Source: an uncultured Armatimonadota bacterium
GTDB lineage: Bacteria > Armatimonadota > Fimbriimonadia > Fimbriimonadales > Fimbriimonadaceae
Reading direction: 5' to 3'
NCBI GenBank assembly: GCA_903904815.1
Contig: CAIVDU010000095.1
Coordinates: forward strand, 1 to 64,000
DNA length: 64,000 nt
This document shows, piece by piece, positions 22,821-32,400 of this stretch (positions are counted from its first letter, which is position 1; each line of letters begins with the position of its first letter). The translations under genes and the position numbers were made by a program. A model generated the notes under the pieces. That model made no database searches, was not told the origin of the DNA, and saw only the letters and a program-made list of their open reading frames with translations.

Positions 22821-24083
22821 CTACGACTGTTCCGGGATGGATGGTCGCATCGGGATTTGGGCTGCGCCTACGGTAGGGACAGCGGGGCGGGGGTCCCAGA
22901 TCACGGCGTTCACGTCTGACGCGTTCACTTTGATGGATCCAATCGCAGCGGCCCCACCGGGCACCATCGAGGCGGCGAGGTCACTGACGGCGATTCCACC
23001 GGGAGGACAAACCTTTTGGAGGTGGGCGGCGATGTCAATGACGTGAGCGAAGTTGACCGACTTGATGTCTCCAGCCTGGGGCGTGACGACGGTCCCAGTA
23101 TGGACGCCGGCCCGAAGCACGATCGGGATTCCGATCTTGTTACGAAACGTGTTTAGTTCGATAATGCCGGTCTGGATGTTCCTCGCCGCAGAAAAGCCCT
23201 GCTGGGGATTTTCAAAGGCGCACGTGATACCATCCCCGGCGGTCGAGTGGATCGAACCACCCCACTTTCGGACGATTCGCTCCACGAACTGGTGGTATTC
23301 GGTAAACGTGAATTCGACACTGAGCGGGTCAGTGTGCGCCTTCATCTTCGTCGAGCCGACGATATCGAGGCTTAGGAACGTCATGTGCTGCTCGTTTGAG
23401 CGGAGACGGTCCTGAAGAGAAACAAGTTGGCGAAGCAGTTCCTGACGCTCTTTGACCGGGTCTTTCAGTCCGAGGCGATCTCGATACTTGTTGACGGTCT
23501 TGTGGAGGGTGACACCCGCAACGGCACCTAAGGCCGTGATGGGGATGAGCATCCACGCATCGACTTTGGTGTCGGGGATCCGGAGCATGAAGTCGAAAAC
23601 AGAAGAGAGTGCAAAATAGCCGCCGCCGAATACAGCCCCACAAATAGCGGCGACCCGGCCATCTTTGGCGACCGAGGCGTTGTAGGCGCCTACAGCCAGC
23701 GCCAATAGGCCGACCATCTTGAAGACGCCGTAGGTGTCCCCTGCGTCAAGTTTGCCGCCAAGGGCGAAGAACAGGGCAAACAGGATGGCGGCGACGCCGG
23801 ACGCAACATATCTCCGAACTTCTGGTTCCAGGGTGAGGTATTGGGACCGAGCGTTTCGAAGAAACGAGTCTTTCGCCCTTTCGGATCGGAGTTTTACCGC
23901 GAGCCGGACGTACTCGCTGGGCGCACCGGTTGCCTCGGCGACGGCTTGAATTGCCGAATCGTCGAGCACCCCGCCGTTTTCGGCGCGAAGACGCTCTGCC
24001 AATACGAGCATCTGCTCGACGCCGTCTTCTGTTATGGGAGTTTCGCGGTGCAGATAAGTGGGTTCCAAGCCGCCCGACCTCAA
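22821..24083 (-). CDS. Membrane protein with class III nucleotide cyclase domain
   Basis: A 420-residue protein. N-terminal about 80 residues are helical and soluble; about 90-210 hold several membrane helices (VASGVAAILFALFFALGG, MVGLLALAVGAYNA, AAICGAVFGGGYFALSSVF, LIPITALGAVAGVTLH). A linker then leads into a class III adenylate/guanylate cyclase catalytic domain. FLSLDIVGSTKMK provides the first metal Asp and STAGDGITCAF the second. LRAGVHTGTVV is the usual central strand. It would make a cyclic nucleotide in the cytoplasm in response to a membrane signal. Whether all substrate-specifying residues are present was not established, so activity is not certain. Confidence 0.82.
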   Translation of the reverse strand: MRSGGLEPTYLHRETPITEDGVEQMLVLAERLRAENGGVLDDSAIQAVAEATGAPSEYVRLAVKLRSERAKDSFLRNARSQYLTLEPEVRRYVASGVAAILFALFFALGGKLDAGDTYGVFKMVGLLALAVGAYNASVAKDGRVAAICGAVFGGGYFALSSVFDFMLRIPDTKVDAWMLIPITALGAVAGVTLHKTVNKYRDRLGLKDPVKERQELLRQLVSLQDRLRSNEQHMTFLSLDIVGSTKMKAHTDPLSVEFTFTEYHQFVERIVRKWGGSIHSTAGDGITCAFENPQQGFSAARNIQTGIIELNTFRNKIGIPIVLRAGVHTGTVVTPQAGDIKSVNFAHVIDIAAHLQKVCPPGGIAVSDLAASMVPGGAAAIGSIKVNASDVNAVIWDPRPAVPTVGAAQIPMRPSIPEQS

Positions 24084-24121
24084 GACAACATTTTACTACT
24101 GGATCGGGGGCGGCCCAGGAC

Positions 24122-24151
24122 GTGACTGGGAAGAAAATTCTTCCCAGTCAC
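24122..24151. repeat. Perfect inverted repeat between lipoprotein and cyclase genes
   Basis: GTGACTGGGAAGAA and TTCTTCCCAGTCAC form a perfect 14-bp inverted repeat with an AA centre, 11 bases after the lipoprotein stop codon. No T-run follows on the minus strand. It may be a terminator lacking a U-tract or an operator for the cyclase gene. Confidence 0.6.
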
Positions 24152-24162
24152 TAATTGGATGA

Positions 24163-25077
24163 CTAACCCGAGCAACCGTTGCTCGCTGGGCGAGCGCTGG
24201 TTCGAGAGTTCACGTAGATCAGGCCAGTGTCAGCGGTGTTCGCCGGAGTGACAGGAGTGAGCAACGTACATGGCTGGGTGGCGGCGAAGAGGAAGTTCTC
24301 TCCGATCACCAGAGAGCTACCGATTTGGGTGGCGTCTCGATGGAACAACGTTTGGAACGTCGCATCGCAGGTGTCCACTCCGTCGTCGTAGCTGAGAAGC
24401 TGGCTTGCCGTGGGATCGGTCGCATAGGCGGGATTCAGGCCATAGCTGAACGACTGCCAGTAGCCGGTTCCAAGCGTCGTCGGGTCAACTGAGAACTTGA
24501 CGGCGTTGGCTCGAACCGAGGCTCGGAAGGTTCCGTCGTACGACGAGAGCGTGTAGCCAGCAACGGTGTTGTCGGATGCGTAGAACGTCACGCCCACGCC
24601 ACGGACTCCCGCTTTGGTGTCGCTGGCAATCACCTGACCAATCACCCGAGACTGATAGGGATTTACGTTGTAGTAGGCCGCGACCGTCGCGCCGTTGTAG
24701 CGAGCATTCACGATCTGGCGGCTAGGGGTAGCCGCGCTTCCGACGGCGAACAAACCAGATGCCGGGTCAAGAGTGCCGTAAGAATTGGCCGAGTCAGACC
24801 ACGTCCAATTCGTCGCCCCGAGGACGTGCCGAACTCCGGCGCTATCGTAAGCCACCACTTGGAATTCAACAAGTTCACCGGTTTGGATATTGAGAGTATC
24901 TTCAACGACCGGAGCAGAGCCAGTAGCTGTGCTGGAGGTGAAAACTTGCGCCTCAATTTGGGGAGTGGTGAGCCCGGAAGCTCCCACCGTTGAGGTGGAC
25001 GATCCTGTGGAGGAGCCGCCGCACCCGAGGGCGGTGAGCGCCAAGACTAGAGCGGCGTACGGAAGAGCACGGTTCAT
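24163..25077 (-). CDS. Putative lipoprotein with carboxypeptidase-regulatory-like domain
   Basis: About 304 residues from ATG 25077. A hydrophobic signal ends in ALTALGCGG, giving a probable lipidated Cys. A Ser/Thr-rich spacer follows, then a beta-rich domain (VVEDTLNIQTGELVEFQVVAYDSAG). The central segment IGQVIASDTKAGVRGVGVTF matches the start of a CarboxypepD_reg-type Ig-like fold. Upstream in-frame codons exist but would prefix a non-signal sequence. It is a distant paralogue of the next gene, 88 bases upstream. Function unknown. Confidence 0.7.
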   Translation of the reverse strand: MNRALPYAALVLALTALGCGGSSTGSSTSTVGASGLTTPQIEAQVFTSSTATGSAPVVEDTLNIQTGELVEFQVVAYDSAGVRHVLGATNWTWSDSANSYGTLDPASGLFAVGSAATPSRQIVNARYNGATVAAYYNVNPYQSRVIGQVIASDTKAGVRGVGVTFYASDNTVAGYTLSSYDGTFRASVRANAVKFSVDPTTLGTGYWQSFSYGLNPAYATDPTASQLLSYDDGVDTCDATFQTLFHRDATQIGSSLVIGENFLFAATQPCTLLTPVTPANTADTGLIYVNSRTSARPASNGCSG

Positions 25078-25165
25078 CGCGGTTATTATGCCTATGTGAC
25101 TGGAAGTTGTGAAGTAGGTTGACGAGGTGAGAGGCCGATCAGAGTCGGAATCTCGAAAAAAAGCT

Positions 25166-25984
25166 TTAGCCATAGCATCCTGGCGGAGCTGGAGGCGGAT
25201 ATGTGTATCCCCCGGACAGATGCGCATTTAGATAGATGACGTTGCTAAGAGGATACCGGTGATTGCCGGTGCTTAGTGCGGGGAGCACTGGCAAGCAAGA
25301 GGGAGTGACCGTATCGTAGTTGTTTTTGCCATAGCTGAACAACGTGTAATAGGTGTCGACCGATTGATCAACCCCACTGAGGCTTACTCCGAATTTGACG
25401 GCAGTGCTGGCGACCGAGATGCTGAAGGTGCCATCGGATGCGGTGGAACCACTGCCGACGGCGATCCCGTTGGTATCGTAGGCGGTGATGGTTGCGCCGG
25501 CGACTCCAGCGTACGACGCATCCGACTCAACGATGCCGACGATGATCGGCTGAGTAAGCAGAGGCGAACCGATGAAGGTCCAGTTAACGGGTCCAGCGCT
25601 ACTGTTTGCTCGAATCGAATAGATTGAACCGGGAAGGATGCCCGACCCAACGGTCAGAAGACCGCTCGACGTGACGGTCCCAACGGTTGTGCCCCCGGTA
25701 ACCGAGAAGTTGTAGGGCGTAACTGCCGTGGTCACTCCAGAGTTGGTGACTCGCGCGGCCAGGGTGACTTGATCTCCTGGAGAAAGAGTTGGCGCGGTTG
25801 TAGTGGATGCCCCCGAAACTTTGTACACCGCGGTCACGGTTCCGGTTGAAGTTCCGGAAGTCGAGGATGTGGATCCGGTTCCTCCACCACCGCCCCCTCC
25901 GCCACCACCGCAGCCGATGATAACGCCAAGGACGAGAACTGGGAGAAGCGCGGCAGTCAACCAACGTCGACTTGCTTTGGACAC
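25166..25984 (-). CDS. Putative lipoprotein, paralogue of the neighbouring gene
   Basis: About 272 residues from ATG 25984. The signal LLPVLVLGVIIGCGGGG gives an excellent lipobox, followed by a run of Gly and Ser/Thr. The C-terminal half shares the pattern of the adjacent gene: IVGIVESDASYAGVAGATIT, ASDGTFSISVASTAVKFGVS, YTLFSYG. It is presumably anchored on the outer surface. Function unknown. Confidence 0.7.
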   Translation of the reverse strand: MSKASRRWLTAALLPVLVLGVIIGCGGGGGGGGGGTGSTSSTSGTSTGTVTAVYKVSGASTTTAPTLSPGDQVTLAARVTNSGVTTAVTPYNFSVTGGTTVGTVTSSGLLTVGSGILPGSIYSIRANSSAGPVNWTFIGSPLLTQPIIVGIVESDASYAGVAGATITAYDTNGIAVGSGSTASDGTFSISVASTAVKFGVSLSGVDQSVDTYYTLFSYGKNNYDTVTPSCLPVLPALSTGNHRYPLSNVIYLNAHLSGGYTYPPPAPPGCYG

Positions 25985-26026
25985 CATGAGCCTATCTTGC
26001 ACCAAAGCAATGACTGATAGACAGGG

Positions 26027-26425
26027 TCATTCGGTTCGGCGAACTTCGGAAGAATGAAACCCGTGGGGAATTAATTGAGAAAGTTGGAAGTAATGGGGCT
26101 CGAGTGCCTCATTTACCGCGACAATCTCAACTTCCGACGGGTGATCACAAAATTCCAGCATCGTCTGAAGGCAGATTCCGCAGGGGGCGCCACCATCCTT
26201 CGTGGCGACCGCGATGCGGCGGATTCGCTGGCTTCCCTCGGCGACCATCTTTACGATCGCCGAACGCTCGGCGCAAATCGTAGCCCCATAGCTCATGTTC
26301 TCCACATTGACGCCGGTGAATACCCTTCCATCAGCGCCCTCCACAGCAGCTCCCACTCGATACCCGCTGTAGGGGGCGTAGGCGCGGGCACGGATTTCGA
26401 ATGCCAGTCGGATAAGTTCTTCCAT
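26027..26425 (-). CDS. cdd: Cytidine deaminase
   Basis: A 132-residue zinc enzyme of pyrimidine salvage that converts cytidine and deoxycytidine to uridine forms in the cytoplasm. The motifs are complete: FTGVNVENMSYGATICAERS (the C-A-E with catalytic Glu) and GAPCGICLQ (PCxxC zinc ligands). Length fits the homotetrameric class. It is 5 bases downstream of mutS2 on the same strand and is likely co-transcribed. Confidence 0.96.
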   Translation of the reverse strand: MEELIRLAFEIRARAYAPYSGYRVGAAVEGADGRVFTGVNVENMSYGATICAERSAIVKMVAEGSQRIRRIAVATKDGGAPCGICLQTMLEFCDHPSEVEIVAVNEALEPHYFQLSQLIPHGFHSSEVRRTE

Positions 26426-26430
26426 GGTCT

Positions 26431-28764
26431 TTAGCGAAGCGTTGCGATCGTCACTCCCTGGCCTCCCTCGGTAGGCTCGCCGTCGCGGAAGGCGCCAATG
26501 TGGGGATGAACTTTGAGGGCGTCTTGGGTGACCTTGCGAAGGATGCCTTCCCCCTTGCCATGAACGATTCTTACGCTGGGTAGACCCGCCAGAACGGCAT
26601 CGTCGACAAAGCGGTCGAGTTGTTCCTTGGCCTCCTCAGCCCGAAGGTGCCGCAAATCGACCTCGATGCTGGCCGAAATCGCCTTCTGGAGTTGAATGTT
26701 CGCTCTCGGCGCATAGCCGGACTTTGGCTTCGCGATTGGCGTGAGCAGATGAAGGGCGAGCGACATCTTCATGGGGCCGAGTTGGACCAGTACGGCTTTG
26801 CCGCGCGGGTCCTCGAGGACGGTTCCCTGCTGACTGTAACCGTCAACGGTGACCGACATTCCCTTTGAAATGACGGGCTGAGGACCCGTCTGAGGCTTAG
26901 CTTTAGGAGCGAATTCATTCGCGAAGTCGCGACCGACCACGTCTAATTCCTTAAGACCTCCGCGAACCTTGTCAAGGGTCTTGGGATCGACTGAATGTTT
27001 TTTGAGTTCATCAAAGAGAGTCGCCGCCTCGATTCGGATCTCGCGAAGAGCGCCTTCGATGGCTTGTTGCGCGCGAGCGTTCGCGTTTTTGCGAATCTCA
27101 TCCGCCTCTTTCAACTTGCGCTTGGCGTCGGCCTCTAGCTTTTTGAGCTCAGCGGTTCGTCGATCGGCTTCGCTCTGGGCGGTTCGCGCTTGGCGTTGAG
27201 CCAGGTCAAGTTGCTCCATCATCGACGCGAGATCCAGTTGTTGCTGCCCCAGGCCCTCTCTGGCTTGATCCACGACGTCTTTGGGGATTCCGTAGCGCTC
27301 AGCGATACGGAGAGCCTGAGACGCGCCGGGAGCCCCCATCAAGAGCCGATAGGTTGGCTTGAGGGTCTTCGGGTCGAACTCCATTGCCGCGTTAGTAAAG
27401 CCCACCGTGTTATAAGCGAAAGCTTTGAGTTCGCCATAGTGGGTGCTGGCAAGGACGGTTGCGCCTTTCGAGGACATGTCCTTCAATATCGCAATCGCCA
27501 GAGCCGCGCCTTCGGCGGGATCGGTTCCGGCGCCCACCTCGTCCAGGAGGACGATTGCGCCAGGTTTCATCCGCTTCATCGCTTCGGCCACGTTCTTGAG
27601 GTGGCCGCTGAATGTGGAAAGCGATTGCTCCAGGCTCTGCTCGTCTCCGATATCGGCCCAGATTTGGGAGAACGGGGAAAGTCGCACTTCGATTGCGGGG
27701 AGGAACAGTCCGGATTGGGCCATCAGCACAAACAGTCCCACGCATTTTATGGCGACGGTCTTTCCTCCGGTGTTTGGTCCGGTGATCAGAACGCTGGAAT
27801 TTTGGCCAATCTTCAGGTCCAGGGGCACGACCTTGTCGCTCTCAATGAGCGGATGACGCCCCCCGTGGACAAGTAGTGCGGCCGTACCGGTCAGCGGTTG
27901 AGGCTTGTTGGCATGCATGGCGAATGCCAGCCTCGCCTTGGAGAAGGTGAAGTCCAAGCGGCCGGCAACCTCGATGCCGCCCGAGATCTCGTCGGCGGAA
28001 GCTCCCACCTTGGAAGATAAGACGGTGAGGATCCGGAGTTCCTCAACTCGCTCGGCGGCTTCGGCCTCTCTGAGCGAGTTTCCAAGCTGCAGCACGTTTT
28101 CCGGTTCGAGATAGATGGTTTGGCCACTCGAACTGGTGTCGTGGACGATTCCGCGGATTTTGCCTCGATTCTCGGCCTTAAGCGGGATGACGTAACGGCC
28201 GTCGCGCTGGGTGTAGATCGGATCGCTTAATAGGTCGCGGTGCTTGCCGGTCGTGTACGCCTGAATTGCCTCAAGGACACGCGAGGTCAGTGACCGCTTT
28301 TTAGCGCGAAGGGATCCTAGGGTCGAACTGGCCGAATCTTTGACCATCCCGTCACCCTCGACACTATCAAACAGGTTATCTTCGAGCTTTCGAAGGTCAG
28401 GAAGCGAATCAGCAAAGGGTCCGAGATGGACGGTGGAATCTTTCAGAGGTACAAGGAAGTTTTTGAACGCCCTCATGGCGGCGAGGGTTTCTGCGGTGAG
28501 ATAAAGTTCCTGGCCACCGAGAACGCCACCTTTCTTAGCACGGCGAAGAGGTTGGATCAGATCGCGAACTCCGCCCAGTGAGGGGACGGCGTGGTTTGCG
28601 AGCGCGTCGTAGGCTTCGGAGGTTGCGTCCAAGGACGCCCAAACCTCAAGAGAATCGAAGCTCGGCCTGAGTTCCTTGGCGTGTTCCTTTCCAAGCGACG
28701 TCTCGGCATGTTCCTGGAGACGCTCACGAATCGCTTGAAACTCGAGAACTCGGTATGCGTGCAT
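26431..28764 (-). CDS. mutS2: MutS2 family ATPase/endonuclease
   Basis: A 777-residue MutS2. The N-terminal clamp/lever region is coiled. The ATPase has GPNTGGKTVAIKC (Walker A), VLLDEVGAGTDPAEG (Walker B/signature) and ASTHYGELKAF. A long helical segment (about 520-590) precedes a C-terminal Smr domain: EVDLRHLRAEEAKEQL and IVHGKGEGILR, where the HGKG loop and the DLR motif are typical nuclease elements. MutS2 acts on recombination intermediates or collided ribosomes depending on the species. cdd follows immediately. Confidence 0.96.
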   Translation of the reverse strand: MHAYRVLEFQAIRERLQEHAETSLGKEHAKELRPSFDSLEVWASLDATSEAYDALANHAVPSLGGVRDLIQPLRRAKKGGVLGGQELYLTAETLAAMRAFKNFLVPLKDSTVHLGPFADSLPDLRKLEDNLFDSVEGDGMVKDSASSTLGSLRAKKRSLTSRVLEAIQAYTTGKHRDLLSDPIYTQRDGRYVIPLKAENRGKIRGIVHDTSSSGQTIYLEPENVLQLGNSLREAEAAERVEELRILTVLSSKVGASADEISGGIEVAGRLDFTFSKARLAFAMHANKPQPLTGTAALLVHGGRHPLIESDKVVPLDLKIGQNSSVLITGPNTGGKTVAIKCVGLFVLMAQSGLFLPAIEVRLSPFSQIWADIGDEQSLEQSLSTFSGHLKNVAEAMKRMKPGAIVLLDEVGAGTDPAEGAALAIAILKDMSSKGATVLASTHYGELKAFAYNTVGFTNAAMEFDPKTLKPTYRLLMGAPGASQALRIAERYGIPKDVVDQAREGLGQQQLDLASMMEQLDLAQRQARTAQSEADRRTAELKKLEADAKRKLKEADEIRKNANARAQQAIEGALREIRIEAATLFDELKKHSVDPKTLDKVRGGLKELDVVGRDFANEFAPKAKPQTGPQPVISKGMSVTVDGYSQQGTVLEDPRGKAVLVQLGPMKMSLALHLLTPIAKPKSGYAPRANIQLQKAISASIEVDLRHLRAEEAKEQLDRFVDDAVLAGLPSVRIVHGKGEGILRKVTQDALKVHPHIGAFRDGEPTEGGQGVTIATLR

Positions 28765-28831
28765 TGAGTCTTGATTGTGTAATACGCGACGGGTATCCGT
28801 GGGACTACCGCACTGCCGGTATGATGCAATC

Positions 28832-29470
28832 GTGCTGTCCGTCCTTGCCGCCTTGATGCTCGCGCCAACAACTTTGACCCTGACGCCGTCGGATGACGTG
28901 TGGGTCTACGAACATGCTTCTGACCCCGCGAAGGACGCCTACTTACGCGTTTGGGGTAACAGCGGGAAGGCGGTCTCCGATGATCCAGCAGATACCGGAC
29001 AGTTCGCTTACGGTTATCTCCGCTGGGATCTTTCAGCGATTCCGACTAGCGCCAAGATCACGAGCGCAAAGCTTATCGTGAATCAGGTGGCGGATCCTGA
29101 TTACACGGTGGATGAATCGAAAGCCAATCCACTTGAGGCGCGTGCGCTCAGCGGCGAATTCGACGAGAAATCTTGGACATTTTCGGTGGCGGCCAAAGTT
29201 TTTCCAAAGGCCGGGCCCGAGGGTCTATTTGGATCGGGTTACCCGAAGCAGCTGAGCAAGGACGGCCACTCGGTTCCGATCACGATCGACCTGCTGAGTG
29301 GGAAGGGTAGCTTCGGCACGGCTGTGTCAGGAGCCAAGTCGATCTCTCTCGCGCTCACTTCGACCTTGGACCCAGCGGTCGGCGGCCGAACCTCGGTTTA
29401 CAAAGTGTTCTCTAAGGACGCTGAAAAAGCAGAAAACCGCCCCGTTCTTGTTCTCACTTACGAGAACTAG
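28832..29470 (+). CDS. Secreted DNRLRE-type beta-sandwich protein
   Basis: About 212 residues beginning at GTG 28832 with a short signal (LSVLAALMLAPTTLTL). The body is a DNRLRE-type carbohydrate-binding-like sandwich: DDVWVYEHASDPAKDAYLRV, GYLRWDLSAIPTSAKITSAK, then RPVLVLTYEN at the end. These modules are found in extracellular proteins. A TATGAT box at 28818-28823 lies only 8 bases upstream, so the mRNA may be nearly leaderless; a TTG at 28775 would give a longer, less signal-like N-terminus. Divergent from mutS2. Confidence 0.75.
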   Translation: MLSVLAALMLAPTTLTLTPSDDVWVYEHASDPAKDAYLRVWGNSGKAVSDDPADTGQFAYGYLRWDLSAIPTSAKITSAKLIVNQVADPDYTVDESKANPLEARALSGEFDEKSWTFSVAAKVFPKAGPEGLFGSGYPKQLSKDGHSVPITIDLLSGKGSFGTAVSGAKSISLALTSTLDPAVGGRTSVYKVFSKDAEKAENRPVLVLTYEN

Positions 29471-29499
29471 AACTGGGCGGCTCTGTTTGGGTTCGTAAC

Positions 29500-32400
29500 T
29501 TAGCTCTTGGTCGACGTCGGAGTGAGCGCAGGCTCTGATTCGGTCGAATCGTCCAGCGCGCCTCCGTGAGCCGGCGCCTTTCCGAGCATCTTACTAAACG
29601 CGTTCGACAGGTCGTCGAAGATCGTGTAGGAGCAAGGAATGACGAGGAGCGTGAGCATGGTCGAAAGGGTGATTCCCCCGATGACGATCGTTCCGATCGT
29701 CTGGCGGAACTCCGATCCGCGTCCCAGCGCCATAGCAACCGGCAGCATGCCCAGGATGAGGGCGAGGGTCGTCATCATGATTGGTCGCAGTCGGGTTGGG
29801 CCCGCCTCGACGAGAGCGTCGTGGCGATTTCGTCCGCGGTCTCGAAGGGTGTTCGTGTAGTCCACGACCAAAATCGCGTTCTTCGCAACCAGACCAATCA
29901 GGGCGATGATTCCGATGAATCCGACCAGGTTCAGCGACTGGTTCATGATCATGAGCGCCAAAAGCGCACCGACCATGGCCTGAGGCTGAGCCAACTGGAT
30001 GATGAAGGGGTAGAGCAGGTTGTCGTACAGCGATGCGAGAAGCATGTAGACGAGCACCACACCCATGAACAGGGCGCCCATGAGGAAGCCTATTTCACGA
30101 GATTGAGCGTCTGCCGCGCCGAGCGGCTTGAACTCCACTCCTTCAGGCACCAGGTGCTTGTCGGTCAACCACTTCACAACATCGGCATTGACGGAACCGT
30201 TCGCGTAGCCAGGCAGGATGTCGGCGGTGACTTGAACCTCTTCAGATCGGTCTCGTCGAGTGATCAAGCTCACACCGGGGGCGACGGTCACGTTGGCGAC
30301 GCTTCCGAGCAAGATCGGCTGGCCTTGAACGTACTTGAGAGGCACGGTCGCCAGGTTAGCCGGGTTATCTCGATCGGCGTAATCCATCATCACGCGGACG
30401 TCGTACTCGAGACCGTTGACTCGGAGCTTGTTGTCGTTATTGCCTTGATACAGGTTTCGAACGGCGTTTCCGAGAGTCGGAACGTCGATTCCACTGTCGG
30501 CGAGAGCCATCCGGTTAGGCGTGACTCGAAGTTCTGGGCGACCTGGCTTGGACGAGATGTCAGGATTGATGATTCCCTTAATCACGCCGCTGGCGAGGCC
30601 ATCCTTGACCTTCTCCGCGGTCTGCATGAGCAGATCGCGGTTGTCGGATCGGAAGGAGAGCTGCACGGCCGCGCCAAATCCGAATCCACTCTGGGCGGCG
30701 ATCTTGACGCTTGCGCCGGGAACTCGGCCAACCTTCTCGGTAAGCGAGGCGGAAACCGAATCGGCTGAACGAGCTCGGAGACGCTCTTCGTGGTGATTCC
30801 ACGGCAGCTTGTCGGTCATCGCCTGCTTGTCGTACAGAGTTGCCTGAACCTGAGCATAGTTGGGGCCGTTGTTGGAAGAGCTTCCGTTTCCGACGCCCTG
30901 AGTTCCGACGTTCGAGACGACGTACTGAACGTCTGGATCGTCTTTGAACACCTTCTCGACGCGTTCTACAACCGCCTCGGTCATGGGGAGGCTGCTTCCG
31001 GTGGGGAGCTCGATGTTGGCGGTCACCTGACCACCATCGGAGTCGGGCAAGAACGAGAACTTGAAGACCGACTCACCCTTCCATTGCGCGTACTCGTAAC
31101 CGATCAAGGATGAGATCGGGAAGGCGAGGCCGAAAGCGAGGCCAGCGAGGACGAACTTGGCTTTAAGTCGCTTGTACTTCAGGAAGTGGCCGATCATGGT
31201 GACGATTCCGAAGAAGATCGCCCCTTTGAAGAACACCATTCCCACCGCGCCCTTGAGGGCGCCTATCACTCCGACATCGGGAATTGGAGCTCCGGGAGGA
31301 AGACCCTGAGGCACTTGGCTTGGCGAGAAGCTTCCTCCGATGAAGGCAATGACGGCAAACAGCGCGGCGTTTCCGAAGCAGAAGACAAACCAGCGGTGAT
31401 GGAGAGCCCATTCGAGAGCATGGCGATACTTCAGCTCAAGGGCGGCAAACCGACCTTCGAACCAGATCGCGAAGCCACCGGTGGCATGCTCCATGTCTTC
31501 ACCAGCTTTGTACCAACGGGCAGCCAAGAGTGGCGTTAACGTGAAGGATACGAACAGCGAGAAGAGCGTGGCGAAGACGAAACCCAACGCCAAGGGCTTG
31601 AAGAACTGTCCCACGATTCCACCCATGAAGGCGATTGGGAGGAAGACGACCACGTCGGCAAGCGTGATTGCCAACGCGGCGAGGCCAATTTCCATTCGAC
31701 CATTGAGGGCGGCTTCTCTGGGATCCTCACCCATTTTGAGGTGACGATAGATGTTCTCCAGGACAACGATCGCGTCGTCAACCAACACGCCAATGGCTAG
31801 CGAGAGCGCTAACATCGACATGTTGTTGATGGTGAAGCCCGCGAGTTTCATGGCAATGAAGCTCGCGAAGATCGAGGTCGGGATCGCGAGTGCCACGATC
31901 AATGTTCCGCGCATGTTGTGCAGGAACACGAACACGATGACGGCTACGAGGAAGATGCCAAAAACGAGCGCAAACCGCAGGTCGCTGACGCTGTCGATGA
32001 TCTGCTTCGACTGATCGAACGTGGCGACGATGTGGACGCCTTGAGCCTTGTACTCTTTTTCAATGTCGGTGATCAGTTTCTTGGCCGCAGTGGCGATCTG
32101 AACCGAGTTCCCTTCACGAAGCTTTTGGATTGCGAGAACAATGCTGTCGTTGCCGTTCAGACGGGAGTAGGCGGTTCGCTCGACGACCGTGTCTTTCACG
32201 GCGGCGATGTCGGTCAGCCGAACCTGACGTGGCTTGCCGAGCAAGTTGGTCGGGTCCGACACGTTGATCACGGAGTCCTTTACGTCGTCCAGAGTGGTGA
32301 AGTCACCTTTCACGCGGACGGTGTAGTCTTGCTGTCCGTTGACCAGGTGTCCGCTGGGAGCGTTCAATGACGCTCCGGTCACGCCCGAAAGGACGTCGGC

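Noticed and set aside
29566-30768. 400-codon open frame on the plus strand opposite the RND pump gene
   Set aside because: It is antisense to a clear RND coding sequence, has no ribosome-binding site and its protein (HDHERQKRTDHGL-like) is biased in the way expected of a shadow frame in GC-rich DNA.
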